In this document: in pieces, positions 37,173-45,666 of the stretch
Layout of the letters: each line of letters starts with the position of its first letter
How positions within the stretch are numbered: position 1 is the stretch's first letter
From: a virus
IMG/VR virus record: IMGVR_UViG_3300025096_000004
Coordinates: 1 to 64,000 of that record
Direction: 5' to 3' (one strand)
Length of the DNA stretch: 64,000 nt
Notes under the pieces: model-generated
Told to the model about the DNA's origin: nothing
Seen by the model: the letters and a program-made list of their open reading frames with translations, nothing else
Database searches by the model: none
Program-made: the position numbers and the translations under genes

Positions 37173-38642
37173 ATGAAGGTTAAAATCAAAAGAAAGATGG
37201 ACGAGCTTTTTGCTCTTCCGGGTAAGCCCGGCAAACGAGTTGAAGAAGATGAAGAGTTCCCAGAATTAGTCCACAAGAAGGCCAACGAATGGGCTAGCGA
37301 GCCCGGAATGACACGCAAACAAGCTTATGGCAAGGCCATAGGTATGTATAAAAGCGGTGATCTTAAAGAAGTCTTTCCTCATGGTGGGTTGCCATATGGC
37401 GCAGCGAGAAAACAAAATGGTGAAAAAGAACATGCAGGTCATGTCGAGAGATCGTGTCATCAAGGGCTTCGAAATGTAATGAATGAAGAAGACAATCCCC
37501 ACATTCAGGCAATCCAAGATATAGGTTTTAGCAATATAGAATATATTAGTAAAGGGCTATATGGGTCGGTTTACCGAGGAACTTGGGATAATCACGATGG
37601 CGTTGAACATGCAATCAAAGTCCTCCCTGCAAACGGAGATGGGAGACACGAAGCCAAAGTTTATAGAACTATTTCCGATATGAGGTCAAAAGTAAAGTCA
37701 ATTGCCAAACATTTTCCGAGAGTAGACATGGTTCGGATGGATCAAAAGAGAAATTTAATCTTAATCGTCATGGAGCTTCTTGAAAATGATCCAAATGCTA
37801 AAGGAGTTATTCAAGATATATTTGGAGGAACAGAAGTTGCAGTCTGGAGGCCAGATCTGGCTCTTCAAGATCTAGATATACACAAGAATATCGGACACAG
37901 AGCGGACATGATGATAACAGATCCGAAGACCAAAGAGTTCGTTGTAAACAAATTGATACAAACTGTGCCGGCTGGTAAAGGATATGTCAAAGATGCCTTA
38001 ATGAGGGCTAATTTTCGAGGAATGAAATTTCCAAAATTAAAATGGCAAAATGCGATAGGAAAAATGAAACAGAACGCTCAAGTTTTTGATTTAGTTGATG
38101 TTATTTGGGATGATATGAAGACCCGAGATTTGGGACCATCGAAGGAAAGTTCCGGGAAAACATCAATTGCATTTTTAGCTTATTTTCTCAATGCTGCTGT
38201 TGAAGCATGGGAAAAAGATTTTGATGTTGAAAAAATGGGTTATGATGCACTATTTGATGAACTTTATCTTTCTTTAGAAGATTTTATACATATGTATCGT
38301 TCTTGGACACCAATTGGTATATCGCCAGACGGCTCCACCGACATGATGAAGGGTGCGCCTCCAGAGATAAAAGGAGCGGGATACCCCGGAACAGAAAGTC
38401 TTTTAAAGGCCATTAAGGCTGTTCGGGCAACAACGGGTCTTGGAGCATACGATATGCATGACGACAATGTCTTGGTCCGGCCGGGGACAAAAGATTTGGT
38501 TATAGTTGATGTCGGACTGTTCAGAGAGAAGTCCGCAAGAATAAAAAGCCCAGATAAACAGGTGACAGCACTTGGCGAGGTCAACAAAAAAGACTTTTTG
38601 AGAGTTATTATACAAGAAATACAAAAATTTAACTTGACATAA
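37173..38642 (+). CDS. Protein-kinase-like protein with N-terminal basic tag
   Basis: 489 aa from ATG 37173 (GAGG upstream). Class B tag MKVKIKRKMDELFALPG. After about 120 residues: Gly-rich loop KGLYGSVYRG (127-136), HAIKVL (Lys149), candidate Glu in HEAKVYR, hinge-like VMELLEN, a catalytic-loop-like MHDDNVLV (H429-x-D-N) and VDVGLF in place of DFG (D446). The order is that of protein kinase folds, with HDDN reduced compared with HRDxxxxN. Active kinase or pseudokinase is open. If packaged through its tag, it would parallel phage kinases that modify host proteins early. Confidence 0.7.
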   Translation: MKVKIKRKMDELFALPGKPGKRVEEDEEFPELVHKKANEWASEPGMTRKQAYGKAIGMYKSGDLKEVFPHGGLPYGAARKQNGEKEHAGHVERSCHQGLRNVMNEEDNPHIQAIQDIGFSNIEYISKGLYGSVYRGTWDNHDGVEHAIKVLPANGDGRHEAKVYRTISDMRSKVKSIAKHFPRVDMVRMDQKRNLILIVMELLENDPNAKGVIQDIFGGTEVAVWRPDLALQDLDIHKNIGHRADMMITDPKTKEFVVNKLIQTVPAGKGYVKDALMRANFRGMKFPKLKWQNAIGKMKQNAQVFDLVDVIWDDMKTRDLGPSKESSGKTSIAFLAYFLNAAVEAWEKDFDVEKMGYDALFDELYLSLEDFIHMYRSWTPIGISPDGSTDMMKGAPPEIKGAGYPGTESLLKAIKAVRATTGLGAYDMHDDNVLVRPGTKDLVIVDVGLFREKSARIKSPDKQVTALGEVNKKDFLRVIIQEIQKFNLT

Positions 38643-38662
38643 CAATCGCAATATGTTATATT
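38634..38662 (+). promoter_or_regulatory. sigma70-type promoter without operator
   Basis: TTGACA (38634-38639), N17, TATATT (38657-38662), overlapping the end of the kinase-like gene and preceding ATG 38682 by 20 bases. Confidence 0.8.
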
Positions 38663-38681
38663 ATTATAGGATTATCTTAAA

Positions 38682-39386
38682 ATGAAGCAGTTAATGGAAA
38701 ATTGGAGACAATATCTCGAAGAAGATCAACTTGAAGAAAAACTATCCCTCAAAAAAGGTAAAATGGGTTGGTGGAAGTACTCAGAACTTGTTGCGGAGGC
38801 CTATATGACTGCTCCAGCATATGATTCTGCTGTTGAACCCCTTTATGAGAAGCTTGGATTGTGGCTTGAAGGTACTTTTGGTCGAATTTCAAGTCAACTT
38901 GAGATCAAATTTGTCCCAGAACACCCCTACACCTCCGCCAAAGAGATGAGACAACGCGTAAATAAAGAAAAAATCATGTATGTTTCGACTTCAGACGCAG
39001 AACATCCGGTGTGGACAGGCGAAAAAGGCCTAATTTGGAACACCATGTTTCGTGCTTGGCACGATTGGGAAGGCCACATAGCCAAAGGAAGAGGTTTCAG
39101 GCTCCAAGGGGAAATAGCAGCTTACAATGCACACGCAAAAACAGTACCAAGAGCGTGTATTCCCATACTCTTTACCGAAGTGGTGGGCCAAATCTGTTGT
39201 TTTTATCAATCAGGTAAGCAAAATTGCGAACAAAAAGCTATAATTATGCCAGAATTCGATTATATTAACGTTGGAAATCTAACTTCGGAGGGCGAATCAA
39301 GGTTTGGAATGAGATTAAACTCACAAACGAAGCTTCTGGAGCCAATCAATGATTCGATTGGCGCGGAAATCGATAAAAATGAGTAA
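38682..39386 (+). CDS. Tagged protein with WHDxxGH motif
   Basis: 234 aa. Tag MKQLMENWRQYLEEDQL (LEE-D site). The body has FRAWHDWEGHIAKGRGF, LQGEIAAYNAHA and LFTEVVGQICCFYQSG: an ordered set of His, Glu and Gln residues (HDxxGH ... GE ... E-x3-Q) that resembles a metal-binding helical bundle seen in phage proteins of unknown function. Iron or diiron binding is a guess. Overlaps the next gene by 8 bases. Confidence 0.65.
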   Translation: MKQLMENWRQYLEEDQLEEKLSLKKGKMGWWKYSELVAEAYMTAPAYDSAVEPLYEKLGLWLEGTFGRISSQLEIKFVPEHPYTSAKEMRQRVNKEKIMYVSTSDAEHPVWTGEKGLIWNTMFRAWHDWEGHIAKGRGFRLQGEIAAYNAHAKTVPRACIPILFTEVVGQICCFYQSGKQNCEQKAIIMPEFDYINVGNLTSEGESRFGMRLNSQTKLLEPINDSIGAEIDKNE

Positions 39387-40581
39387 TACCGTAACATTTG
39401 ACTTTGATAATACCATTGTAATGTCCTACATGGACATTGAAAGTGATGATTTAAAGTATAAATTCCAAGGTTACAACAAAGAAATGATAAAAATTCTTAT
39501 GTCTCACATCCAAAAAGGAGATGATGTACACATTGTCACGTCAAGACATGAAGAAAAAGAAGGAATGTTCCCCGAAGATACAGTTCAAAAACATCTTGAA
39601 GGCCTAAATTTGGCAAGATTCTTCTGGCCTGATAAGGTTCATTATACAAATGGCAAATATAAGACCGAAATATTAAATAAATTGGGTTCAACTTTGCACT
39701 ATGACGACGATATGGAGGAACATATCAACAATCATGGTGGCATTTCAGTCAAAAACCCACTTGATTTCTATCCAGACTCCCATATTGTGGGTAAAGCGGT
39801 CATTTTTGACATGAATGATCGGCTTTTATTGCTCAAAAGGGGCGATACAGGCAAAAAATGGGACCTTCCCGGAGGACACATCAAAGAAATTGAGGCTCAA
39901 AGGGGTGAGCAAGGCTTTTTAGATGGCCTTGAGAGGGAAGTCGCCGAAGAAACAGGCATTATTTTGCCATTTGCGGACAAAATTGGTGACCAAGCATTCG
40001 AATTTAAGGGCAATAAGTCACATGTACACGTATACATGGTCAAAATGAAGCAATCTCAACCCAATATTAACCTTGATATGCAGGATTTTCGCGAAAATGA
40101 GGAGTTTCGGTGGGTTTCGATGGACGAAATCGATCATTATCTGTCAAATTCGACCCAAGTGCTCCAAAAAGCCATTGAATTCGCCAAAAACAGGGGTTTA
40201 TTAACCGAAAAAGAGGCTTGGTACCTCCGAAGACGTCGGAAAGACGTTAAAAATCGCAAAAAACTCATTGGAATGGGCGGAAACAAACACACAGGCGGCG
40301 GAAAAGGACACAAAAGGCCCAAAATGGGGTCTCCAAAGAGCGCTCCTGCTGCTGTTGGGGTCCTAGAAGAGGAAAATGAGACAAAAATGAAGAAAATTAA
40401 GGTAAGAATCAAGCCAAAACAATCGAATATAGAGGAAAAAAGACGGAAAAGACGGAAAAAACACAAAAAAACATCTAAAAGACGTCGAAATAAGGGGTCA
40501 AATTGGCCCTATATTGGCAGTTATATCCATGATTTTGGTGATTCTGGTGGCGATGCGGGTGATGGCGGCGGTGGAGAATAG
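39379..40581 (+). CDS. HAD phosphatase-Nudix hydrolase fusion with basic tail
   Basis: 400 aa. Residues 1-130: HAD fold (VTFDFDNTIVMS motif I; HIVTSRHEE motif II; LHYDDDMEEH motif IV). Residues about 145-275: Nudix, AVIFDMNDRLLLLKRG, WDLPGGHIKE and REVAEETGI, with six extra residues inside the Nudix box. The C-terminal 110 residues are very basic and glycine-rich and include an internal MKKIKVRIKPKQ at ATG 40387, which matches the class B tag. Possible role: cleansing of nucleotide or ADP-ribose/NAD-type phosphates. Confidence 0.82.
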   Translation: MSNTVTFDFDNTIVMSYMDIESDDLKYKFQGYNKEMIKILMSHIQKGDDVHIVTSRHEEKEGMFPEDTVQKHLEGLNLARFFWPDKVHYTNGKYKTEILNKLGSTLHYDDDMEEHINNHGGISVKNPLDFYPDSHIVGKAVIFDMNDRLLLLKRGDTGKKWDLPGGHIKEIEAQRGEQGFLDGLEREVAEETGIILPFADKIGDQAFEFKGNKSHVHVYMVKMKQSQPNINLDMQDFRENEEFRWVSMDEIDHYLSNSTQVLQKAIEFAKNRGLLTEKEAWYLRRRRKDVKNRKKLIGMGGNKHTGGGKGHKRPKMGSPKSAPAAVGVLEEENETKMKKIKVRIKPKQSNIEEKRRKRRKKHKKTSKRRRNKGSNWPYIGSYIHDFGDSGGDAGDGGGGE

Positions 40582-40607
40582 TGTTTTATTAGCGCTAGTT
40601 ATAACAC
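40581..40607. promoter_or_regulatory. 27-bp imperfect palindrome
   Basis: Centred on TAGCGCTA, with outer arms GTGTT/AACAC and a few mismatches between. It sits alone between two genes. Could be a protein-binding site or an RNA hairpin; there is no T-run for termination. Confidence 0.45.
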
Positions 40608-40623
40608 ATGGAGTATCTAGCGT

Positions 40624-40902
40624 ATGGATTTCGTTAAATTAGCACAAAAAATAGCAAATTTATTAAAAAAAGGCGAAAAAAATAACCTTGATGCCGTGAT
40701 GATCGAAGGAGAGGGGGCAGGATATTACTATAACCTTTCAACAATGCAGTTTTGCCTAATACAAAGAAAATCTGAAATGTATTTTTTGCCGCTGGAGCCC
40801 GATGAGATGGGAAATTTTTATATTTTCTTGCCCTATACTTTTTCTCAAGGGGCTATAATATTAGTACCGATCGAAGAGGTTGATTTTATAGGGTCGAATT
40901 GA
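40624..40902 (+). CDS. Hypothetical protein
   Basis: 92 aa. N-terminal helix (MDFVKLAQKIANLLKKGEK), then MQFCLIQRKSEMYFLPLEPD strands and IILVPIEEVDFIG at the end. The beta part resembles the pattern in the 45663 protein (TLYILPSIED), so the two may be distant relatives. No known family. Confidence 0.6.
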   Translation: MDFVKLAQKIANLLKKGEKNNLDAVMIEGEGAGYYYNLSTMQFCLIQRKSEMYFLPLEPDEMGNFYIFLPYTFSQGAIILVPIEEVDFIGSN

Positions 40903-40908
40903 GGACAT

Positions 40909-41046
40909 ATGAACGAAAATTTATTGATAAATTTAGCCAGTCAAGTTATTTTTTTACTAATGTGGCTCTTATTATACATTATTTTAGATTTTGAGACCAC
41001 CGTTGTTTTGATATTACTATTTATTTTAACCAGAATGAGGAAATAA
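40909..41046 (+). CDS. Small two-helix membrane protein
   Basis: 45 aa from ATG 40909 behind GAGGACAT. Two hydrophobic spans (about residues 5-26 and 30-41) and a basic end TRMRK. Ends 2 bases before the next gene. Confidence 0.5.
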   Translation: MNENLLINLASQVIFLLMWLLLYIILDFETTVVLILLFILTRMRK

Positions 41047-41048
41047 AA

Positions 41049-41357
41049 ATGAAAATTGATAAAAAAAGACTTGTTCAGATAATTGAAGAAGAAATGGATA
41101 TGATGAACAAACACCATCATCGAGGCGAACATATGACAGATCCCGATAAAGAGGGTAAAATGGCTATGTCACAGCTTAAAAATATAGCTGAGTATGCCAT
41201 GGAACTACATCAAATGCTTGAGCCATATGGTGATAACCTTCAGCTTGAGTCTTGGGTACAGTCAAAAATCACTTTAGCAAATGATTATATGTCAAAAGTT
41301 AAACACTTTCTTGAAAACGAATTAAATGTTGGACCTTCTATCGGAGGAGAAAAATAA
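41049..41357 (+). CDS. Conserved phage protein with class A tag
   Basis: 102 aa, tag MKIDKKRLVQIIEEEMDMM (IEE-E). The core MSQLKNIAEYAMELHQML, then LESWVQSKITLANDYMSKVKHFL, matches a short helical protein recurring in T4-like and other myoviruses (the WVQSKITxAxDY string), function unknown. Supports the myovirus-like assignment. Confidence 0.7.
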   Translation: MKIDKKRLVQIIEEEMDMMNKHHHRGEHMTDPDKEGKMAMSQLKNIAEYAMELHQMLEPYGDNLQLESWVQSKITLANDYMSKVKHFLENELNVGPSIGGEK

Positions 41358-41358
41358 A

Positions 41359-41697
41359 TTGTTTACTGTTGATCATATAGCTATTAGGGTTTCAGATTTA
41401 GATCGAGCCCAAGAGTGGTATGAAGAAAATTTAGGAGCAGTACTTCAATTTAAAGACCGTTTTTACCGAAGAATGTCCCTAAATAACACAACTTTAGCAC
41501 TCATAGATGAAAACCGGTACCCAAGTAACCATATAGGCGTATTGGTCGAGAACATTGCGAATTTGCCAGATGTTGGGACAAGGGTTGAACATCGAGATGG
41601 AACTATCGGAGTCTATGTGGAAGACCCATTCGGAAACGTGGTTGAATATATATGGTATTCGTCCGGGGCCATTCAAAAATTTACAAAGGAAAATTAA
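41359..41697 (+). CDS. VOC/glyoxalase-superfamily protein
   Basis: 112 aa from TTG 41359 (GGAGGAG upstream, just after the preceding stop). FTVDHIAIRVSDLDRAQEWYEENLG is the first VOC module, with His in DHIAI. YPSNHIGVLVENIANL and YVEDPFGNVVEYIW (Glu metal ligand) form the second. The metal ligand set suggests a dioxygenase/glyoxalase-type or resistance-type enzyme; substrate unknown. Confidence 0.8.
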   Translation: MFTVDHIAIRVSDLDRAQEWYEENLGAVLQFKDRFYRRMSLNNTTLALIDENRYPSNHIGVLVENIANLPDVGTRVEHRDGTIGVYVEDPFGNVVEYIWYSSGAIQKFTKEN

Positions 41698-41698
41698 A

Positions 41699-41980
41699 AT
41701 GAAATATAAAGAAATATATGGAGATGTTAGTGATGGCGCGTTGAATATGATTGATAGAAATATGAGAAAAGTTAATGATAATTATTGGAAATTAGGGAAA
41801 GGACATTTTCCAAGAACGATGAAGGCATCATATGTCAATATTATGATGATTTGCCCCGACACCGGGGATAAAAAGAAACATATTATGGGACCTTACTCTA
41901 AAAAAATAGCAGAATCTATCATGACTGATTATCTTAAGCAGGGACAGTGCTGTTGGGTTGAAGAAGATTATATCCGATAA
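41699..41980 (+). CDS. Hypothetical protein
   Basis: 93 aa from ATG 41699; earlier in-frame starts lie inside the VOC gene. MKYKEIYGDVSDGALNMIDRN, ASYVNIMMICPDTGDKKKHIMGPYSKK; ends CCWVEEDYIR. The middle looks like a three-stranded beta segment. No family recognised. Confidence 0.6.
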   Translation: MKYKEIYGDVSDGALNMIDRNMRKVNDNYWKLGKGHFPRTMKASYVNIMMICPDTGDKKKHIMGPYSKKIAESIMTDYLKQGQCCWVEEDYIR

Positions 41981-42215
41981 GCCATTTGGTGCCAGCGCAT
42001 TAAAAAAAGTTAGTATTGGTGACTTGGTAGAATGGGCTTCGCTTGAAGTAGACGAAAACAATAAATGGTTTGAAAAAAAGTCTCAAGGAATACTAACTGA
42101 TATAACTATCGAATATATTGGCGGAAGAAATGTTTATTTTGGTACAGTTGTACCAGTAAAAAATCAAATTAGTTGTAATGTCTTTCTATACTTGTTAGAG
42201 AAAGTAACTATTTAA
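41958..42215 (+). CDS. SH3/KOW-like protein outside the main array
   Basis: 85 aa from TTG 41958, overlapping the previous gene by 23 bases. After ALKKVSIGDLVEWASLEVDE comes QGILTDITIEYI and VYFGTVVPV: the MKVGDLV family pattern with a 17-residue N-terminal extension. Start codon uncertain because no good ribosome-binding site is seen. Confidence 0.55.
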   Translation: MKKIISDKPFGASALKKVSIGDLVEWASLEVDENNKWFEKKSQGILTDITIEYIGGRNVYFGTVVPVKNQISCNVFLYLLEKVTI

Positions 42216-42219
42216 TAGT

Positions 42220-43005
42220 ATGAAATATATTATTAATGCTAAAGATTATTCCAATGAAGTAAAGGGTTTAACAAATTTTGCTCGAAAAAGATTCGGCTTT
42301 TCTCAACAACCCAAGATCTTATTTGATGATGATGTCCCGAATAGTCACAAAACCTTGGGAAAAACAGGGCATTATGATCCGGGCAGCATGCAGATACATA
42401 TATATGCCACTGGGCGACACATTAAAGATATTTTAAGATCTTTGGCACACGAACTGGTTCACCATATGCAAAATGAAAATGGTGAACTTTCCCATGATGG
42501 GTATATGGGACAAGGATATGCACAAAAAAACCCTCACATGAGGGAAATGGAAAAACAAGCATATGAAATGGGTAACCTCTGTTTTAGAGATTGGGAAGAT
42601 AGCTTAAAACAAAAACACCCAACTATTTATAATGAAAGGAGAAATCATCAAATGTCACTAAAAGATTGGAAAAATAAAGAGTTAAACGAAAACCTCAATG
42701 AAAAATGGGGATTTAAAATGAAACTCAATGAAATGGGGATGCACCCCGGAGCCCAACAGGGAAGTATAGAACGAATGAATAGTATCTATGGTGCTGAACC
42801 ACCTCTGGCTCCGGAAGAATACATAGATCCAGAAGAATGTGAAGCCGTCGATCCAGTTTCTGGGGAATGTCTTGACCCTCCAGAAGAATCACCCTGTGCA
42901 ATGGCACAGCAGGAAAATCCATCCCCAATGGGATCGGAAATGCCAAGAGACGTACCATTTCAAGAGTCTCTCAATAGGAAAATCCGAGTTAAAATTAAAA
43001 AATGA
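42220..43005 (+). CDS. Zinc metallopeptidase-like protein with internal start and C-terminal tag
   Basis: 261 aa. LAHELVHHMQNENGEL (HExxH) followed by MREMEKQAYEMG, where a Glu could be the third ligand; this layout occurs in several phage genomes. At 42652 an in-frame ATG follows AAAGGAG: MSLKDWKNKELNENL, a string typical of protein starts and ending GFKMKLNE, another [LI]xE site. The C-terminus RKIRVKIKK repeats the class B tag. The gene may yield a full-length protein and a tagged C-terminal product. Confidence 0.75.
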   Translation: MKYIINAKDYSNEVKGLTNFARKRFGFSQQPKILFDDDVPNSHKTLGKTGHYDPGSMQIHIYATGRHIKDILRSLAHELVHHMQNENGELSHDGYMGQGYAQKNPHMREMEKQAYEMGNLCFRDWEDSLKQKHPTIYNERRNHQMSLKDWKNKELNENLNEKWGFKMKLNEMGMHPGAQQGSIERMNSIYGAEPPLAPEEYIDPEECEAVDPVSGECLDPPEESPCAMAQQENPSPMGSEMPRDVPFQESLNRKIRVKIKK

Positions 43006-44051
43006 AATTTGAAAAATTAAATCAATTTATTATTGAAGCAGTTCAAAATTACAATGAGGACGAAGTCATTGAAATTAAATCCTTTAAGGATCTTATGGAA
43101 GTCTCTGGTGTAAGTGGGCTTGCTGGATATGCAGGAATTCCATTTGGTAAAAAAAATGAAATCGAAGAGTTTAACAAAAAAGAAGAATTAAGACAACGTC
43201 TTAAAGGAAAAAAAATATCTGAAGGAGCAAATAACATGATTAAGAGAGAAAATATCCTCATTGAAAGAAGAATTCGACAGTATATCAGAACCAAAATTAA
43301 AAACCTAATGCATGAACAAAAAAAGGCGGAGATGCAAGAAGAAATGCAATTACGCCATGTTATTCGTCATTTGATCAAAGAAGGTGATATCTCTGATATT
43401 CATCCTCACCGATCTACTGGTATTAATATCTTGGAAGACCTTCTTAAAAAAATGATTCCAACTCTTCGGACTGATTTCAAACGATTAACAACAGATAAAT
43501 CTCAAAGGGATTCTTTCCGGGCTCATTTGGTTAAAGCTATCAAAGACTCACTTATGCCAATGATGGTAAATGATAAATATCGACCTGAAGACGAAGAACC
43601 TGCTGCTCCGGTGGCTGAACCGGGCGCACTATTAAGTGAACCTCCTGCTGATGTAGGTGCAGGTGAAGACGAAGAGGTTTTGGCCAATTTAGAAGAAATG
43701 GTGATGGCTGAACTTGGGGATCTGACGGAAATAGATATTGAAGTGCAGGACGGCGATGAAGAAAAAAAGGTTCCTGTCGAAGATGACGATACTCCTTCAG
43801 ATGAAGAAGCCTTTGGGACGGGCCTCGAAGGCTTGGATGAAACGGGGAGGAATATGGCTTTTACCTGTTTTAAAAAGGTTAGTCAATACATCCTTGATGC
43901 CTACGATTCGTTGGCCAATCCCAAAGACAAAGAAATCTTCATCGATTATTTGGTCACCAATGTTAAATTGTATTTTGATAAGTTCGAAGACGAGCTTGCA
44001 AAATCTGTTGATGAACCAACAACAAGTCAATATGATGATGCCATTGCTTGA
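43002..44051 (+). CDS. Probable virion-internal or core protein with capsid-targeting-like start
   Basis: 349 aa. MKFEKLNQFIIEAVQNY strongly resembles the T4 capsid-targeting start (MKTYQEFIAEA) with an IIE-A processing site. A second in-frame ATG at 43236 has GAAGGAG 9 bases upstream. The body is helical (LRHVIRHLIKEGDIS, RAHLVKAIKDSLMPM) with an acidic Pro/Glu-rich middle (about 190-280) typical of scaffold/core proteins. Likely prohead core or internal protein, by analogy. Confidence 0.65.
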   Translation: MKFEKLNQFIIEAVQNYNEDEVIEIKSFKDLMEVSGVSGLAGYAGIPFGKKNEIEEFNKKEELRQRLKGKKISEGANNMIKRENILIERRIRQYIRTKIKNLMHEQKKAEMQEEMQLRHVIRHLIKEGDISDIHPHRSTGINILEDLLKKMIPTLRTDFKRLTTDKSQRDSFRAHLVKAIKDSLMPMMVNDKYRPEDEEPAAPVAEPGALLSEPPADVGAGEDEEVLANLEEMVMAELGDLTEIDIEVQDGDEEKKVPVEDDDTPSDEEAFGTGLEGLDETGRNMAFTCFKKVSQYILDAYDSLANPKDKEIFIDYLVTNVKLYFDKFEDELAKSVDEPTTSQYDDAIA

Positions 44052-44104
44052 TATATATAATATAACTTGCTTTTGTAATCTTGTCAAGGATAAAATGTAA
44101 AAAA

Positions 44105-44470
44105 ATGGCTTGGAAAAAGAAACTTAGCTCATATCAAGGGAAGAACAAGGATTATTCATTCAGAAATAAATTAAAAAAAGATAAAAAACTGAATGATACA
44201 TTTGAATCTATATTAAGTTCTTTAACATTAGAAGAGATTATATCTTTAAAGTTAGAATTATCTTCTTCTTATATTAATAATAGATTATATAATATACCTA
44301 TATATAATAGTTTAATATATATAGTAAAAGAAGCATGTCTGAAATATGCACTCTCCGCATGTCGAACTAAGGGAGATGCTGCTCGGATGCTTGGATTGTC
44401 GAAGGCTAATTTTCAGACAGAATTGAAGAAATTCGGAATCAGACAAAAAAAACTTGAAGAAAGTACTTGA
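44105..44470 (+). CDS. Fis-type HTH DNA-binding protein
   Basis: 121 aa. Basic, Lys-rich N-terminus, a helical middle (TLEEIISLKLELSSSY), and a C-terminal ACRTKGDAARMLGLSKANFQ...LKKFGI that matches the Fis-family helix-turn-helix (AAxxLGxxxxxLxxKLKxxGI). Candidate transcription regulator or DNA-bending protein of the phage. Its stop lies in the -35 of the next promoter. Confidence 0.75.
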   Translation: MAWKKKLSSYQGKNKDYSFRNKLKKDKKLNDTFESILSSLTLEEIISLKLELSSSYINNRLYNIPIYNSLIYIVKEACLKYALSACRTKGDAARMLGLSKANFQTELKKFGIRQKKLEEST

Positions 44471-44495
44471 CAACTTCTCAGTTATAGGTTATATT
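44467..44495 (+). promoter_or_regulatory. sigma70-type promoter without operator
   Basis: TTGACA (44467-44472), N17, TATATT (44490-44495) in GGTTATATTATATAC context; drives 44525 and the phosphomannomutase unit. Confidence 0.8.
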
Positions 44496-44524
44496 ATATA
44501 TACTGGATTACTATGGGAGGTAAG

Positions 44525-44791
44525 ATGACAGTAACTGTAGATGATATTATAAAGAAATATAAAAACAAGAAAGGTGATATAGAGTCTGAAACGATACTAA
44601 TTGATAATAATTACGAGCGGAAAGCCAATGGAACAGTATCTGTTTGGGGATGCACAGCAGATATTGCGAATATAGCGGCAAGATGTAGAGACCAAATTGT
44701 CTCCATCCGCGATGATGCTGATGGTTGTTCTCTAGAAATCAATAGAAAGGCATTCAGAGGCGTTTTATACGCCTTTCGGAATGTAAAATGA
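44525..44791 (+). CDS. Hypothetical protein
   Basis: 88 aa from ATG 44525 behind GGGAGGT; ATG 44513 overlaps that site. MTVTVDDIIKKYKNKKGDIE, GTVSVWGCTADIANIAARCRDQI. No family recognised. ATGA overlap with the phosphomannomutase gene. Confidence 0.6.
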   Translation: MTVTVDDIIKKYKNKKGDIESETILIDNNYERKANGTVSVWGCTADIANIAARCRDQIVSIRDDADGCSLEINRKAFRGVLYAFRNVK

Positions 44792-45666
44792 GTTATGGCA
44801 AAAGAATAACTTGGCTTAATGATATAAAAAAATCTCAGCAGACTTCTGAGTGGGAGTTACCCCACCCAAAAAATATTATTTTGTTTGATATGGATGGGAC
44901 GTTGACTGCTCCAAGACAATCTTTTGATATGAATCTTTTGCAGCCTCTCCGAAAACTTTCTGAGATTGCTGATATTGGGATAGTATCAGGATCAGACTTC
45001 GATTATATTAAAGAACAATTGCATTATCTGCTTTTTAAATCAGAAATAAGATTTAAACTGCATTTATTGCCTTGCAATGGTACAAAATACTATGCACCAC
45101 CTACTTTTTCAACAGATCAATATATTTTGTCTCACAAAGTTAATATGAAAGAAGAAATAGGATCGCTGTCTTTTCATCAAATGATGAAAATTCTAACATC
45201 ATTGCAGAGTCATATAGCAGAGTTGGGAATCCCACTATCAGGAAATTTTATTCAATATAGGGGTTCCATGATTAATTGGTGTCCTATAGGTAGGAACGCT
45301 TCTCTTGAAGAAAGAGAACAATTTGTCAAGCGCGATCTTGAGTCAAATATTCGGAAAGACTATTTGCGGAGATTAAAGAGAAAACTCTCTCTTTCTAATA
45401 TGGATAAAAAAATAACTTGTACTTTGGGAGGAGAAACAAGTTTTGATATTTATCCAAATGGGTGGGATAAAACCTATGCCCTGCAACACTTTGAACATCA
45501 AGATGTTTGGTTTGTCGGTGATCGATGTGAAGATGGCGGAAACGATCAAGCTTTATATGAAGTTTTGATCAACAAGGGTCGATCCTATAAAACAAAAGGG
45601 CCAAAAAATACTAGAGAAATTATTGATGTAATAGGTCAACATTTATTAAACTTGGAAGATGAATGA
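44788..45666 (+). CDS. pmm: Eukaryotic-type phosphomannomutase (HAD family)
   Basis: 292 aa. The full signature of the PMM1/PMM2 branch is present: IILFDMDGTLTAPRQ (nucleophile Asp), IADIGIVSGSDFDYIKEQL, NWCPIGRNASLEEREQF, GGETSFDIYPNGWDKTYALQ and VWFVGDRCEDGGNDQALYE. It converts mannose-6-P to mannose-1-P, the step before GDP-mannose. The protein is about 45 aa longer than human PMM2, with about 27 extra residues at the N-terminus. It complements the GDP-mannose dehydratase operon at 59.6 kb. Confidence 0.88.
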   Translation: MSYGKRITWLNDIKKSQQTSEWELPHPKNIILFDMDGTLTAPRQSFDMNLLQPLRKLSEIADIGIVSGSDFDYIKEQLHYLLFKSEIRFKLHLLPCNGTKYYAPPTFSTDQYILSHKVNMKEEIGSLSFHQMMKILTSLQSHIAELGIPLSGNFIQYRGSMINWCPIGRNASLEEREQFVKRDLESNIRKDYLRRLKRKLSLSNMDKKITCTLGGETSFDIYPNGWDKTYALQHFEHQDVWFVGDRCEDGGNDQALYEVLINKGRSYKTKGPKNTREIIDVIGQHLLNLEDE

